64,000 nucleotides of DNA from an uncultured Pelagibacteraceae bacterium (GTDB taxonomy: Bacteria; Pseudomonadota; Alphaproteobacteria; Pelagibacterales; Pelagibacteraceae), in assembly GCA_902542975.1 (NCBI GenBank), contig CACBWM010000004.1, positions 22,163 to 86,162 on the forward strand. The letters are read 5' to 3'. The notes under the pieces are model-generated. The model was not told the DNA's origin. It saw only the letters and a program-made list of their open reading frames with translations, and did no database searches. Shown here in pieces: positions 38,700-50,108 of this stretch (within the stretch, counting starts at the first letter, position 1; each line of letters starts with the position of its first letter). A program made the position numbers and the translations under genes.

Positions 38700-39791
38700 A
38701 TGAGTGATTTTAGAAATCAAAGCCCATGGGGAACACCTCCCGGAGGAGGTGGTAACGGAAATGGTGGATTTAGAAAAGGTCCTACTCCCCCAAATATTGA
38801 TGAAGTTATAAGCAAACTACAATCAATAATAAATAGATTTTTAGGCGGCGGTAAAGGTGGTGCTAAGCCAATAATAATTGGTCTAATAATCCTTTTAATT
38901 GTTTGGACTTTAAGTGGTCTTTATAGAGTTTTACCTGATGAACAAGGCGTTGTATTGAGATTTGGAAAATTTGTTAAAACTACGCAGCCTGGATTAAATT
39001 ATCATCTTCCTTTTCCAATTGAAAATGTACTTACTCCTAAGGTCACAAAAGTTAATCGAATGGATATTGGATTTAGGTCAGAAAGAGATAGTGGATTTTC
39101 CTCAGGTGGAGTTGCAGATGTTCCAGAAGAAAGTTTAATGTTAACAGGTGATGAAAACATAGTTAACATAGATTTTTCTGTATTTTGGGTAATTAAAGAT
39201 GCTGGTAATTTTTTATTCAAAATTCAAGATCCAGAGGGCACAGTTAAAGCAGCTGCTGAAACAGCGATGAGAGAAGTCATTGCTCGATCTGACATTCAAC
39301 CAATTCTAACTGAAGGTAGATCTCTCATAGAAGCTGATACTCAAGAAATAATTCAAGAAATTTTAGATGAATACACAAGTGGAATTCAAATTACACAAGT
39401 TCAAACTCAAAAAGCTGATCCACCAGATCAAGTTATTGATGCATTTAGAGATGTCCAGGCAGCTAGAGCAGATATGGAAAGATCTAAAAACGAAGCAGAA
39501 GCATATGCTAACGATGTAATTCCAAGAGCAAGAGGAGAGGCAGCAAAAATTCTTCAAGCAGCAGAAGCTTATAAAAAAGAAGTTGTTGCTAAGGCAGAAG
39601 GAGAAGCTAGTAGATTTTTATCAATTTATAATGAGTATGCAAAAGCCAAAAAAGTAACTCAAGAAAGAATGTATCTTGAGACAATGGAAGAAGTATTAGC
39701 TGATATTAATAAAATAATAATCGACAAAAATTCAGGTGAAGGTGTAGTGCCATACCTGCCATTACAAGAATTAAAGACAGGAACTAATTAA
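38700..39791 (+). CDS. hflK: FtsH protease modulator HflK
   Basis: The 363-residue protein has a Gly/Pro-rich N-terminus (NQSPWGTPPGGGGNGNGG), one membrane helix at about residues 58-76, and the SPFH/band-7 domain (GVVLRFGKFVKTTQPGLNYHLPFPIE) followed by a long helical region rich in Ala/Glu/Lys. With HflC it forms the large periplasmic cage around FtsH. FtsH is encoded at 9588-11480. The stop is 1 bp from hflC. Confidence 0.96.
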   Translation: MSDFRNQSPWGTPPGGGGNGNGGFRKGPTPPNIDEVISKLQSIINRFLGGGKGGAKPIIIGLIILLIVWTLSGLYRVLPDEQGVVLRFGKFVKTTQPGLNYHLPFPIENVLTPKVTKVNRMDIGFRSERDSGFSSGGVADVPEESLMLTGDENIVNIDFSVFWVIKDAGNFLFKIQDPEGTVKAAAETAMREVIARSDIQPILTEGRSLIEADTQEIIQEILDEYTSGIQITQVQTQKADPPDQVIDAFRDVQAARADMERSKNEAEAYANDVIPRARGEAAKILQAAEAYKKEVVAKAEGEASRFLSIYNEYAKAKKVTQERMYLETMEEVLADINKIIIDKNSGEGVVPYLPLQELKTGTN

Positions 39792-39792
39792 A

Positions 39793-40662
39793 ATGAAAGC
39801 TGGAAAATTTTTATTACCAATAATTATTCTTATCGTTGCAACAATATACTTTTCAGTTTTTATTGTAAAAGAAGTTAACCAAGCTATTGTTCTTCAATTT
39901 GGTGATCCTAAAAGAATTATATCAAAACCTGGTATTAACTTTAAAATTCCATTTATACAAAACGTTGTATTCTTAGATAAAAGAATTTTAAATCTTGATA
40001 CACCACCAGAAGAAGTAATTGCATCAGATCAAAAAAGGCTAATAGTCGATGCATTTGCAAGGTTCCAAATAATTGATCCTCTTAAATTTTATATATCTGT
40101 TGGAAATGAAAGAGTCGCAAGATCAAGATTGGCAACAATTATAAATTCAAGAATAAGAAACGTACTTGGTCAACAAGAACTGCAAACACTTTTATCAGAA
40201 GATAGAACAAAACAGATGTCTCTAATTCAAGAGGGTGTAAATAATGAAGCAGAAAATTTTGGTATTAGTATTGTTGATGTAAGAATTAAAAGAGCAGACC
40301 TTCCTCAAGCAAACAGTGATGCAATTTTTAGGAGGATGCAAACTGAAAGGGAAAGAGAGGCAAAAGAATTTAGAGCAAAAGGTGCAGAGATGGCAGTAAC
40401 AATCACGTCAACTGCTGATAAAGAAGTAACGGTTATACTTGCAGATGCACAAAAAAAATCTGAGATTATGAAGGGTGAAGGTGATGGTCTTAAGAATAAA
40501 ATTTTTGCTGATGCATTCGGACAAGATCCTGAATTTTTTGCTTTTTATAGAGCTATGCAAGCATACCAAAAAGCTTTAATCGGTGGTGAAACTTCAATGA
40601 TACTTTCACCAGATAGTGAATTTTTTAAATTTTTCGGAAATATTGATCAAAAAGTAGAGTAA
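39793..40662 (+). CDS. hflC: FtsH protease modulator HflC
   Basis: The 289-residue protein has an N-terminal membrane helix (residues 5-26) and an SPFH domain (QAIVLQFGDPKRIISKPGINFKIPF), then VDVRIKRADLP and the RMQTEREREAKEFRAKG helix that is a signature of HflC. It alternates with HflK in the FtsH-HflKC complex. hflK, hflC, the DUF2065 gene and degP are spaced by 1, 5 and -4 bp, consistent with one operon for membrane protein quality control. Confidence 0.96.
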   Translation: MKAGKFLLPIIILIVATIYFSVFIVKEVNQAIVLQFGDPKRIISKPGINFKIPFIQNVVFLDKRILNLDTPPEEVIASDQKRLIVDAFARFQIIDPLKFYISVGNERVARSRLATIINSRIRNVLGQQELQTLLSEDRTKQMSLIQEGVNNEAENFGISIVDVRIKRADLPQANSDAIFRRMQTEREREAKEFRAKGAEMAVTITSTADKEVTVILADAQKKSEIMKGEGDGLKNKIFADAFGQDPEFFAFYRAMQAYQKALIGGETSMILSPDSEFFKFFGNIDQKVE

Positions 40663-40667
40663 ATTTC

Positions 40668-40853
40668 ATGAGAGAATTGATCATAGCATTTGGTCTATTC
40701 CTATTTATTGAAGGTATTCTTTACGCCATATTTCCATCAAAAATGAAAAATATGATAATGAAATTAAAAGAAGCCACTGATAATCAGCTAAGAACTGGTG
40801 GATTAATATTTGCAGTGATTGGTTTTTTTATAATTTGGTACTTAAAAAGATGA
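40668..40853 (+). CDS. Small DUF2065-like membrane protein
   Basis: This 61-residue protein has two hydrophobic helices (about residues 3-18 and 42-58) joined by a charged stretch, with ALYA-like FIEGILYAIFPSKMK near the start and RTGGLIFAVIGFFIIW at the end, matching the small YjeT/DUF2065 family often found beside hflKC. Its function is unknown. It overlaps degP by 4 bp (ATGA). Confidence 0.85.
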   Translation: MRELIIAFGLFLFIEGILYAIFPSKMKNMIMKLKEATDNQLRTGGLIFAVIGFFIIWYLKR

Positions 40854-42253
40854 GATTCATAAAAATTTTATTTCTAATATTGTTTTCAATTAATATTCAA
40901 AATACTACTAACGCAGCAGATATGCCTGCATCCTTTGCAGATCTTGCTGAAAAATTAATGCCATCAGTAGTAAATATCTCGACTACAACAACAGTAACAA
41001 CAAGGTCCAACCCTTTTCCATTTGAATTTCCCCCAGGATCTCCTTTTGAAGATATGTTCAAAGATTATGGAACACCACAAAAGAGACAGACAAGTGCACT
41101 TGGATCAGGGTTTATCATTGATGAAAAGGGAATTGTTATTACAAATAATCACGTGATACAGGGCGCAGAAGATGTTTATGTTAGAGTTAATGGTGAAAAA
41201 AATATAAAGGCAAAAGTAATTGGTGCTGATCCTGGTATGGATTTGGCAGTTCTTCAAATAGAGTCAGATCAAAAATTCACACCAGTTAAGTTTGGAGATT
41301 CTGATACCGCAAGAATAGGTGATTGGGTTATTGCAATTGGGAATCCATTTGGCTTAGGTGGAACCGTTACTGCAGGAATAATTTCTGCAAGAAACAGAAG
41401 TATAGGACTTTCTAGATATGAAGACTACATTCAAACTGATGCATCAATTAACCAAGGTAATTCAGGTGGTCCATTGTTTAATATGGATGGAGATGTAGTT
41501 GGAATTAATACAGCAATATTAGGTCAATCAGGTTCAATTGGAATTGGTTTTGCAATACCTTCTAATAGTGCACAAAAAGTAATTAATCAATTAATTGAAT
41601 TTGGTGAAACTAAAAGAGGATGGTTAGGTGTTAGAATTCAAACAGTCACAAAAGATATTGCAGATGTTGAAAAATTAGATGAACCTAGAGGAGCACTTGT
41701 TGCTAGTGTAGCTGAAAATAGTCCATCAGATAAGGGAGGGATTAAAGCTGGAGACATAATTTTAGAATTTGATGGTAAGAAAATTAATGAAATGAGCGAA
41801 CTTCCGAGAATAGTCGCTGAAACAGAAGTTGGAAAAAAAGTAAAACTTAAAGTGTGGAGAAATAAACGTGAAATAACTAAGGAAATTGTACTTGGAAGAC
41901 TAGAAACATCTGAAGACTTTAAATCGCAAGGTTTAGTAACAGAAAAACCTAAAGAGGATGCAATAGATGGTTTGAAAATAAAAGTGAGATTGCTGAATAA
42001 AGATGACATTAAAGAAAGAAATTTACCAAAAAATACTACAGGATTAGTTATCACAGAAATCGATAAAGATAGCCCAGTTAACTATCTTCAAGTAAATAAT
42101 ATTATTGTTGAAGCACAAAAGAAAAAGATCAACACCATTGGTGACTTAGATAACATTGTAAAACTAGCTCTAAAAAGTAATGATAAAAGTTTACTTATTG
42201 CAATTTACAATAATAATAACCAAAGACGATATATTGGTGTTAAACTAAATTAA
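40850..42253 (+). CDS. degP: Periplasmic serine protease DegP/DegQ-like (Do family)
   Basis: From ATG 40850 the product is 467 residues; the upstream ATG at 40835 would add MVLKK ahead of a good signal peptide (RFIKILFLILFSINIQ...NAA) and lies further inside the previous gene, so I prefer 40850. The trypsin-like triad is His101 (NNHVI), Asp131 (GMDLAV) and Ser205 (QGNSGGPLF). Two PDZ domains follow (about 265-350 and 370-460). It degrades or refolds damaged envelope proteins. Placement after hflKC is standard in alphaproteobacteria. The stop touches miaA (1-bp overlap). Confidence 0.95.
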   Translation: MRFIKILFLILFSINIQNTTNAADMPASFADLAEKLMPSVVNISTTTTVTTRSNPFPFEFPPGSPFEDMFKDYGTPQKRQTSALGSGFIIDEKGIVITNNHVIQGAEDVYVRVNGEKNIKAKVIGADPGMDLAVLQIESDQKFTPVKFGDSDTARIGDWVIAIGNPFGLGGTVTAGIISARNRSIGLSRYEDYIQTDASINQGNSGGPLFNMDGDVVGINTAILGQSGSIGIGFAIPSNSAQKVINQLIEFGETKRGWLGVRIQTVTKDIADVEKLDEPRGALVASVAENSPSDKGGIKAGDIILEFDGKKINEMSELPRIVAETEVGKKVKLKVWRNKREITKEIVLGRLETSEDFKSQGLVTEKPKEDAIDGLKIKVRLLNKDDIKERNLPKNTTGLVITEIDKDSPVNYLQVNNIIVEAQKKKINTIGDLDNIVKLALKSNDKSLLIAIYNNNNQRRYIGVKLN

Positions 42254-43173
42254 TGGGCTTAAAGTCCAAAATAATTCTTATTTCAGGACCAACAGCATCT
42301 GGAAAATCAAAGTTTGCTATACAGCTTGCAAAAAAAATAAATGGAGAAGTTATAAATGCAGACAGTATGCAAATTTTTAAAGAGTTAAAAATTCTTACAG
42401 CAAGACCTCATCGTAACGATTTAAAAAAAATAAAACATCATTTGTATGGATTTAAAAGTGTAAAGGAAAATTATTCTACAGGAAATTGGCTTAAGGATGC
42501 CAAGTTAAAAATTACCTATATCAAGAAAAAAAATAAAATTCCAATTCTTGTGGGTGGCACTGGTTTATATTTTAAAGCACTTATTGATGGCATTGTTAAA
42601 ATCCCAGATATCCCGTTAATTTTTCGTAATACAATAAGGAAGAAGCATTCAAAAATAGGTCAAAAGAAATTTTATTTAGAGTTAATTAAGCTAGATCCAC
42701 TTTGCAAAAAAAAAATTAATAGAAATGACACGCAAAGATCAATAAGAGCCTACGAAGTAAAAAAGTTTACAAATAAATCTTTGTTTGATTGGTACAGTGA
42801 AACATACTCTGATTTTAATCAGGACAGTTTTATTAAGTTACTTATCGATTATCCTAGAGATAAGCTAGTAGAAAGAATTTCTTTAAGAACAAATGAAATG
42901 TTGAGAGATGGAGCAATAAAAGAGGCTAAGAGGTTTTATAAATTGAGAGTAAAGAAAGATTTATCATCTAATAAAGTTATTGGTCTAAGTGAGATTAAAG
43001 AATATCTCGACAAAAGAATAGATCTTACTGAATTGAAAGAAAAAATATCAATAAAAACAAGGCAATATGCTAAGAGACAGTCCACTTGGGCAAGAGGACA
43101 AATGTCTGATTGGCAAAAAATAAAATTTAATACTCTTAAATCATATTTAAAAAAATTTCCTAAATCAGCATAG
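42253..43173 (+). CDS. miaA: tRNA dimethylallyltransferase MiaA
   Basis: The 306-residue protein has the P-loop LISGPTASGKSKFA at residues 6-19, EVINADSMQIFKEL, PILVGGTGLYFKALIDGI and RQYAKRQSTWARGQ near the C-terminus. It adds a dimethylallyl group to A37 of tRNAs reading UNN codons. DMAPP comes from the MEP pathway (dxs is in this window). It overlaps the degP stop by 1 bp. Confidence 0.96.
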   Translation: MGLKSKIILISGPTASGKSKFAIQLAKKINGEVINADSMQIFKELKILTARPHRNDLKKIKHHLYGFKSVKENYSTGNWLKDAKLKITYIKKKNKIPILVGGTGLYFKALIDGIVKIPDIPLIFRNTIRKKHSKIGQKKFYLELIKLDPLCKKKINRNDTQRSIRAYEVKKFTNKSLFDWYSETYSDFNQDSFIKLLIDYPRDKLVERISLRTNEMLRDGAIKEAKRFYKLRVKKDLSSNKVIGLSEIKEYLDKRIDLTELKEKISIKTRQYAKRQSTWARGQMSDWQKIKFNTLKSYLKKFPKSA

Positions 43174-43178
43174 ATTGC

Positions 43179-43208
43179 TTGACCTATTAGCACAACTTCA
43201 GCTAGATT
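43179..43208 (+). promoter_or_regulatory. Likely ilvB promoter, close enough to give a leaderless mRNA
   Basis: TTGACC, an 18-base spacer and TAGATT end 6 bases before the ilvB ATG. If used, transcription would begin at or within a base or two of the start codon. There is no Shine-Dalgarno in front of ilvB and no room for a leader peptide or attenuator. Confidence 0.5.
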
Positions 43209-43214
43209 GTCTGA

Positions 43215-44981
43215 ATGTCAAAATTATACTCTGGAGCTGAAATTGTATTTAAGTGCATGGAAGATCAGAATGTTGATCATATTTTTGGTTATCCAGGTGG
43301 TGCAGTACTACCAATTTATGACGAATTACAAAATTTTAAATCAATCAAGCACGTTTTAGTTAGACATGAACAAGGCGCAGGTCATGCCGCAGAAGGATAC
43401 GCAAGATCTTCAGGTAAACCTGGTGTGATTTTAGTAACTTCAGGACCAGGTGCAACAAATGTAGTTACAGCTTTGACTGATGCATATATGGATTCGATTC
43501 CATTAGTTTGTATCTCTGGACAAGTTCCAACTCATTTAATTGGTACAGATGCATTTCAAGAATGTGACACAACTGGAATAACAAGACCTTGCACTAAACA
43601 TAATTGGTTAGTCAAAGATATAAATGATTTAGCTAGCACAATACATAAAGCATTTGAAGTAGCAACTACTGGTAGGCCAGGACCAGTTTTAGTCGATATA
43701 CCAAAAGATATTCAATTTCAAAAAACAAAATATTCAAAACCTAAAAAAGAAAAAAAACTTAACGGCAAATCTCACAACCATTTTAATCAAAACAGCATCG
43801 ATGAATTAATTGAATTAATGAGTAAATCTTCAAAACCTATTTTTTATACTGGTGGTGGAGTGATTAATTCTGGACCTAAGGCTAGTGAACTTTTAAGAGA
43901 ACTTGTTTATGCAACAGGTTTTCCTATTACTTCAACTTTACAAGGATTAGGATCATTCCCAGGTGATGATAATCAATTTTTAGGAATGTTGGGTATGCAT
44001 GGAACCTATGAAGCAAATAATGCAATGCACGATTGTGATTTAATGATTAATATTGGGGCACGTTTTGATGATAGGATAACAGGAAAAATAGATGAATTTT
44101 CTCCAAAATCAAAAAAAGTTCATATTGATATAGATCCATCTTCTATTAATAAAAATGTTAAAGTTGATTTAGCTATTGTCGGAGATGTAAAAACTGTTCT
44201 CTCATCTACTTTAAAAAGTTTAAAACAAAAAAAATCAAAATTTTTAAAATCAAATAAACAAAAGACATCCAAGTGGTGGGAAAAAATTCAAAAATGGAGG
44301 TCGGTTAGATCTTTAGATTATATCGGAAGTGAAGAAACTATAAAACCTCAGTATGCGATTGAAAGATTGTATGAATTAACTAAAGATAAAGATTCCTATA
44401 TTACAACTGAGGTAGGACAGCATCAGATGTGGGCTGCACAACATTATAAATTTAACAAACCAAATCGTTGGATGACATCTGGTGGTTTAGGTACTATGGG
44501 ATATGGTTTACCAGCAGCAGTGGGTGTTCAAGTCGCTCATCCAAAAAAATTAGTTATTGATATTGCGGGAGAGGCTTCAGTTTTAATGACAATACAGGAA
44601 ATGTCTACGGCTGTGCAATACAACCTTCCAATTAAAATATTTATATTAAACAATCAATACATGGGCATGGTTAGACAATGGCAAGAACTTTTACATGATA
44701 AAAACTATTCTGAAAGTTATACTGCTGCTTTACCAGATTTTGTTAAATTAGCAGAAGCGTATAACTGTGTTGGTATAAGAGCAAAAACACCAGAAGAGTT
44801 AGACGATAAGATTATTGAAATGTTGAATACAGATAGACCTGTAATATTTGATTGTATGGTTGATAAAGTAGAAAATTGTTTTCCAATGATACCATCAGGA
44901 AAGCCTCATAATCAGATGATTTTAGGACCCAAAGATCAAGAAAATAAGAAAATTACCGGTAAAGGCAAGTCTTTAGTTTAA
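43215..44981 (+). CDS. ilvB: Acetolactate synthase large subunit
   Basis: The 588-residue TPP enzyme has GYPGGAVLPIYDEL and the activating Glu in RHEQGAGHAAEGYARSSG, the FAD-linked middle domain (GGGVINSG, GMLGMHGT) and the C-terminal TPP domain. In the TPP motif the usual GDG/GDA reads GEA (IAGEASVLMTIQEMS ... FILNNQYMG), an Asp-to-Glu change at a metal ligand position. It makes acetolactate or acetohydroxybutyrate, the first common step to Val, Leu and Ile. ilvN overlaps its stop by 1 bp. Confidence 0.97.
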   Translation: MSKLYSGAEIVFKCMEDQNVDHIFGYPGGAVLPIYDELQNFKSIKHVLVRHEQGAGHAAEGYARSSGKPGVILVTSGPGATNVVTALTDAYMDSIPLVCISGQVPTHLIGTDAFQECDTTGITRPCTKHNWLVKDINDLASTIHKAFEVATTGRPGPVLVDIPKDIQFQKTKYSKPKKEKKLNGKSHNHFNQNSIDELIELMSKSSKPIFYTGGGVINSGPKASELLRELVYATGFPITSTLQGLGSFPGDDNQFLGMLGMHGTYEANNAMHDCDLMINIGARFDDRITGKIDEFSPKSKKVHIDIDPSSINKNVKVDLAIVGDVKTVLSSTLKSLKQKKSKFLKSNKQKTSKWWEKIQKWRSVRSLDYIGSEETIKPQYAIERLYELTKDKDSYITTEVGQHQMWAAQHYKFNKPNRWMTSGGLGTMGYGLPAAVGVQVAHPKKLVIDIAGEASVLMTIQEMSTAVQYNLPIKIFILNNQYMGMVRQWQELLHDKNYSESYTAALPDFVKLAEAYNCVGIRAKTPEELDDKIIEMLNTDRPVIFDCMVDKVENCFPMIPSGKPHNQMILGPKDQENKKITGKGKSLV

Positions 44982-45529
44982 TGCCTAATTCAAAATCAGC
45001 GTATAGTTTTTCAAATAAAAAAGAGAAATTTGACACCCATATTATAGTTGTTTGGGTAGACAATGAAGCTGGTGTGTTAGCTAGAGTAGTCGGTCTATTT
45101 TCTGGTAGAGGTTATAATATTGAATCTTTAGCAGTCGCCCAAGTTGATGAAAAATTAAAAATATCAAGGATAACAATTGTAACTACAGGAACACCACAAG
45201 TTGTTAATCAAATTAAGCTTCAGTTAAGAAAACTTGTACCTGTTCATAAAGTTGCGGATTTTAAAAGAGAAGATAAAGCAGTAATCTTTAAGGAGATGGC
45301 ATTATTTAAAATTGTTGGTCCAAATAATAAATTAGAAAGTGCATTGAAAGCTTGTAAAAAATATAATCCTGTATTACTAGACAAAACAAAAAAGTCTAAT
45401 GTTATTCAAATAACAGCTTTAAGACGAGAAATAGACAAAATGTCAAAGGATTTAAAAAAATTTGGATTGGTGAGTGTTTCAAGAACAGGAGCCGTAGCTA
45501 TGACAAGAGGTGCAGAAATATTTAAATAA
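44981..45529 (+). CDS. ilvN: Acetolactate synthase small (regulatory) subunit
   Basis: The 182-residue protein has an N-terminal ACT domain (NEAGVLARVVGLFSGRGYNIESLAV) and a second C-terminal ACT-like domain. The first ~18 residues (MPNSKSAYSFSNKKEKFD) are a short extension before the ACT domain. It binds valine for feedback control and boosts IlvB. It overlaps ilvB by 1 bp and is 18 bp from ilvC. By length and two-domain form it is closer to IlvH than to the short E. coli IlvN. Confidence 0.95.
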   Translation: MPNSKSAYSFSNKKEKFDTHIIVVWVDNEAGVLARVVGLFSGRGYNIESLAVAQVDEKLKISRITIVTTGTPQVVNQIKLQLRKLVPVHKVADFKREDKAVIFKEMALFKIVGPNNKLESALKACKKYNPVLLDKTKKSNVIQITALRREIDKMSKDLKKFGLVSVSRTGAVAMTRGAEIFK

Positions 45530-46570
<1,041 letters not shown>

Positions 46571-46580
46571 CTTGATATTA

Positions 46581-46610
46581 AAATTGGGTTAAAGTACCCA
46601 ATTTATTTTG
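46581..46610 (+). terminator. Terminator-like hairpin between ilvC and leuA
   Basis: AAATTGGGT (46581-46589) pairs perfectly with ACCCAATTT (46596-46604) around TAAAGT, followed by ATTTTG. The T tract is short and broken, so it may be a partial terminator or an mRNA-end stabiliser rather than a full stop. It starts 10 bp after ilvC. Confidence 0.6.
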
Positions 46611-46654
46611 CAATCTGAGCGAGAGCATGTATTATGCTCGAGCTAAAAAATACA

Positions 46655-48229
46655 ATGTCAGATAAAGAAAAATTATACATATTTGATACAACCATGCGAG
46701 ATGGTGAACAATCTCCAGGTGCATCAATGAGTGTTGAGGAGAAAATTCAGATATCTAGAGTATTTGATGAAATGGGAATAGATATTGTTGAAGCAGGTTT
46801 TCCAATAGCATCACCAGGAGATTTTGAGGCAGTTTCTGAAATAAGTAAAATAATGAAAAACTCAATTCCATGTGGTCTTTCAAGAGCACTAAAAAAAGAC
46901 ATTGATGCATGTCATGAGTCGTTGAAACATGCTCCAAGATTTAGAATTCATACTTTTATTTCTACAAGTCCTTTACATATGAAACACAAACTTGAAATGA
47001 CAAATGATCAGGTTCTAGATGCAATAAAAGAAAGTGTTACATATGCAAGAAACTTTACTGATGATGTTGAATGGTCCTGCGAAGATGGAACAAGAACAGA
47101 TATGGATTTTATGTGTAAAACTGTTGAACTTGCAATTAAATGTGGAGCTAAAACAATTAATATTCCAGACACAGTTGGCTATTCTATTCCTGAGGAATTT
47201 GCAAAAACAATTAAACACTTAAAAAATAATGTTCCAAATATTGATAAAGCAATATTATCTGCACACTGCCACAATGATCTTGGCTTAGCAGTAGCAAATG
47301 CATTGGCTGGAGTTTCAGAGGGCGTAAGACAAATAGAGTGTACAATTAATGGAATAGGTGAAAGAGCAGGAAATGCTGCATTAGAAGAAGTAGTTATGGC
47401 AATTAAAACGAGAAACGATTTAATGCCATACAATACCGGAATTAAAACTGAATTGATAAGTAAAGCATCTAAAATAGTTTCAAATGCAACTGGATTTCCA
47501 GTTCAGTTTAATAAAGCAATTGTTGGAAAAAACGCTTTTGCACATGAGTCAGGAATTCATCAAGATGGAATGTTAAAAAATAGAGAAACTTACGAAATAA
47601 TGACACCGGAAAGTGTTGGAGTTAAGAAAACTTCTCTAGTAATGGGCAAACATTCAGGAAGACATGCTTTTAAAGATAAATTATCTGACTTAGGTTATTC
47701 AGATCTTACAGATGATATTATCCAAGCTGCATTTGGAAAATTTAAAGTTTTGGCTGATAAAAAGAAACATATATATGATGAAGATATAGTAGCGTTAGTT
47801 GATGATAGTTTAATTGTAGATAATAAAATAAATGCGATTAATTTAAAATCTTTAAAAGTTTTTGCTGGGACAGGAGAACCACAAAAAGCTGAAATGACAT
47901 TAGATGTTTACGGTGACATTAAGAATACAACTGAAACAGGGGATGGACCGGTTGATGCAATATTTAAATGTATAAAAAAATTATTTCCTCACGACGTAAA
48001 ATTATCTCTTTATCAAGTACATGCAGTAACAGAAGGTACAGATGCCCAAGCAACTGTTAGTGTAAAAATTGAAGAAAATGATAGAACTACAGTTGGTCAA
48101 TCAGCTGACACAGATACTTTAGTTGCATCAGCAAACGCATATTTAAATGCCTTGAATAAAATGCTTATAAAACGTGAGAAAAAAGCACCATCTCAAAATA
48201 TTAAACATCAAAAAGTGAAAGGAATATAA
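46655..48229 (+). CDS. leuA: 2-isopropylmalate synthase
   Basis: From ATG 46655 (MSDKEKLYIF) the protein is 524 residues. The earlier ATG at 46634 lies in a small hairpin and adds only MLELKNT, so I prefer the second. The HMGL-like barrel has FDTTMRDGEQSPGASMS near the N-terminus, SAHCHNDLGLAVANALAG and the zinc-site HESGIHQDG; the C-terminal LeuA allosteric domain (about 390-510) gives leucine feedback. It condenses acetyl-CoA with 2-ketoisovalerate, drawing on the ilv enzymes just upstream. mreB starts 4 bp after its stop. Confidence 0.96.
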   Translation: MSDKEKLYIFDTTMRDGEQSPGASMSVEEKIQISRVFDEMGIDIVEAGFPIASPGDFEAVSEISKIMKNSIPCGLSRALKKDIDACHESLKHAPRFRIHTFISTSPLHMKHKLEMTNDQVLDAIKESVTYARNFTDDVEWSCEDGTRTDMDFMCKTVELAIKCGAKTINIPDTVGYSIPEEFAKTIKHLKNNVPNIDKAILSAHCHNDLGLAVANALAGVSEGVRQIECTINGIGERAGNAALEEVVMAIKTRNDLMPYNTGIKTELISKASKIVSNATGFPVQFNKAIVGKNAFAHESGIHQDGMLKNRETYEIMTPESVGVKKTSLVMGKHSGRHAFKDKLSDLGYSDLTDDIIQAAFGKFKVLADKKKHIYDEDIVALVDDSLIVDNKINAINLKSLKVFAGTGEPQKAEMTLDVYGDIKNTTETGDGPVDAIFKCIKKLFPHDVKLSLYQVHAVTEGTDAQATVSVKIEENDRTTVGQSADTDTLVASANAYLNALNKMLIKREKKAPSQNIKHQKVKGI

Positions 48230-48233
48230 TTAA

Positions 48234-49265
<1,032 letters not shown>

Positions 49266-49270
49266 ATATT

Positions 49271-50107
49271 ATGTCAACAGAATCGAGTAGAGACGATTTT
49301 ATTATTGCTATTCGTTCAGCATTTCTAAAAAAAGGAAATAGACAAAAATTTTCATTATTCACTCTATTAGTAATATCCATTTTAGTTTTATCTTTAGAAT
49401 ATTTTAAAACCGGCCCAGTTAATCAATTCAGATCTATCACAAAGGATATAATATTTAGAGGATCATATGTTGTGTCAAGTCCATTCAAATATGTAAAAGA
49501 CAAATACTATCTATTTCAAGATCATATGAGCATGTATGAAGAATTTTCAGACTTAAAAATTAAGGATCTTGACCTTGACTCACTGAGAAAAGAAGTTGAT
49601 TTTTATAAATCAGAAAATGCTCTCTTAAAAAAATTGATAGAAGAAAGAGATCTTTTTTCCAAAGAGTATATGTTAACAAAGATTTTATTAGACAAACAAA
49701 GTCCGTATTTAAAGTCTTTGATAATTAATAAAGGTCAAAAAAATGGAGTTAAATTAGGATCAGCTGTTAAAGATCGATTATATTACATTGGAAAGGTTGT
49801 AAATGTTAACTTTTTAAGCTCTAGAGTTTTACTCGCCAATGATCTTAATAGTAAAATCCCAATCATTATTGAGCCAAGTGGCATCAATGCAATACTCTCA
49901 GGAAATGGAAATGATGAATATGCAGAACTAGAGTACTTACCGAAAGACAATGAAATAAAAGAGAACGAAATTGTGTATACTTCGGGTTCAGATGGCACAA
50001 TTCCAGCATCAATTCCTGTTGGAAAAATAATAATTAAAGATAATAAAAAGTATGTGAAGTTTTTTAGCAACTTAAATCAACTAAATTATGTACAGGTAAA
50101 TAAGTAA
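49271..50107 (+). CDS. mreC: Rod shape-determining protein MreC
   Basis: The 278-residue protein has a short cytoplasmic start, one membrane helix (about residues 31-49), a coiled coil (about 90-125, ENALLKKLIEERD), then the beta-rich MreC domain with INKGQKNGVKLGSAVKD and SGSDGTIPASIPVGKI. It links MreB to PBP2 in the periplasm. It sits 5 bp after mreB and 1 bp before mreD. Confidence 0.93.
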   Translation: MSTESSRDDFIIAIRSAFLKKGNRQKFSLFTLLVISILVLSLEYFKTGPVNQFRSITKDIIFRGSYVVSSPFKYVKDKYYLFQDHMSMYEEFSDLKIKDLDLDSLRKEVDFYKSENALLKKLIEERDLFSKEYMLTKILLDKQSPYLKSLIINKGQKNGVKLGSAVKDRLYYIGKVVNVNFLSSRVLLANDLNSKIPIIIEPSGINAILSGNGNDEYAELEYLPKDNEIKENEIVYTSGSDGTIPASIPVGKIIIKDNKKYVKFFSNLNQLNYVQVNK

Positions 50108-50108
50108 A

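Noticed and set aside
41638-42054. 138-residue minus-strand ORF
   Set aside because: Antisense to the PDZ part of degP; Phe/Ser/Leu-rich shadow sequence with no family motif.
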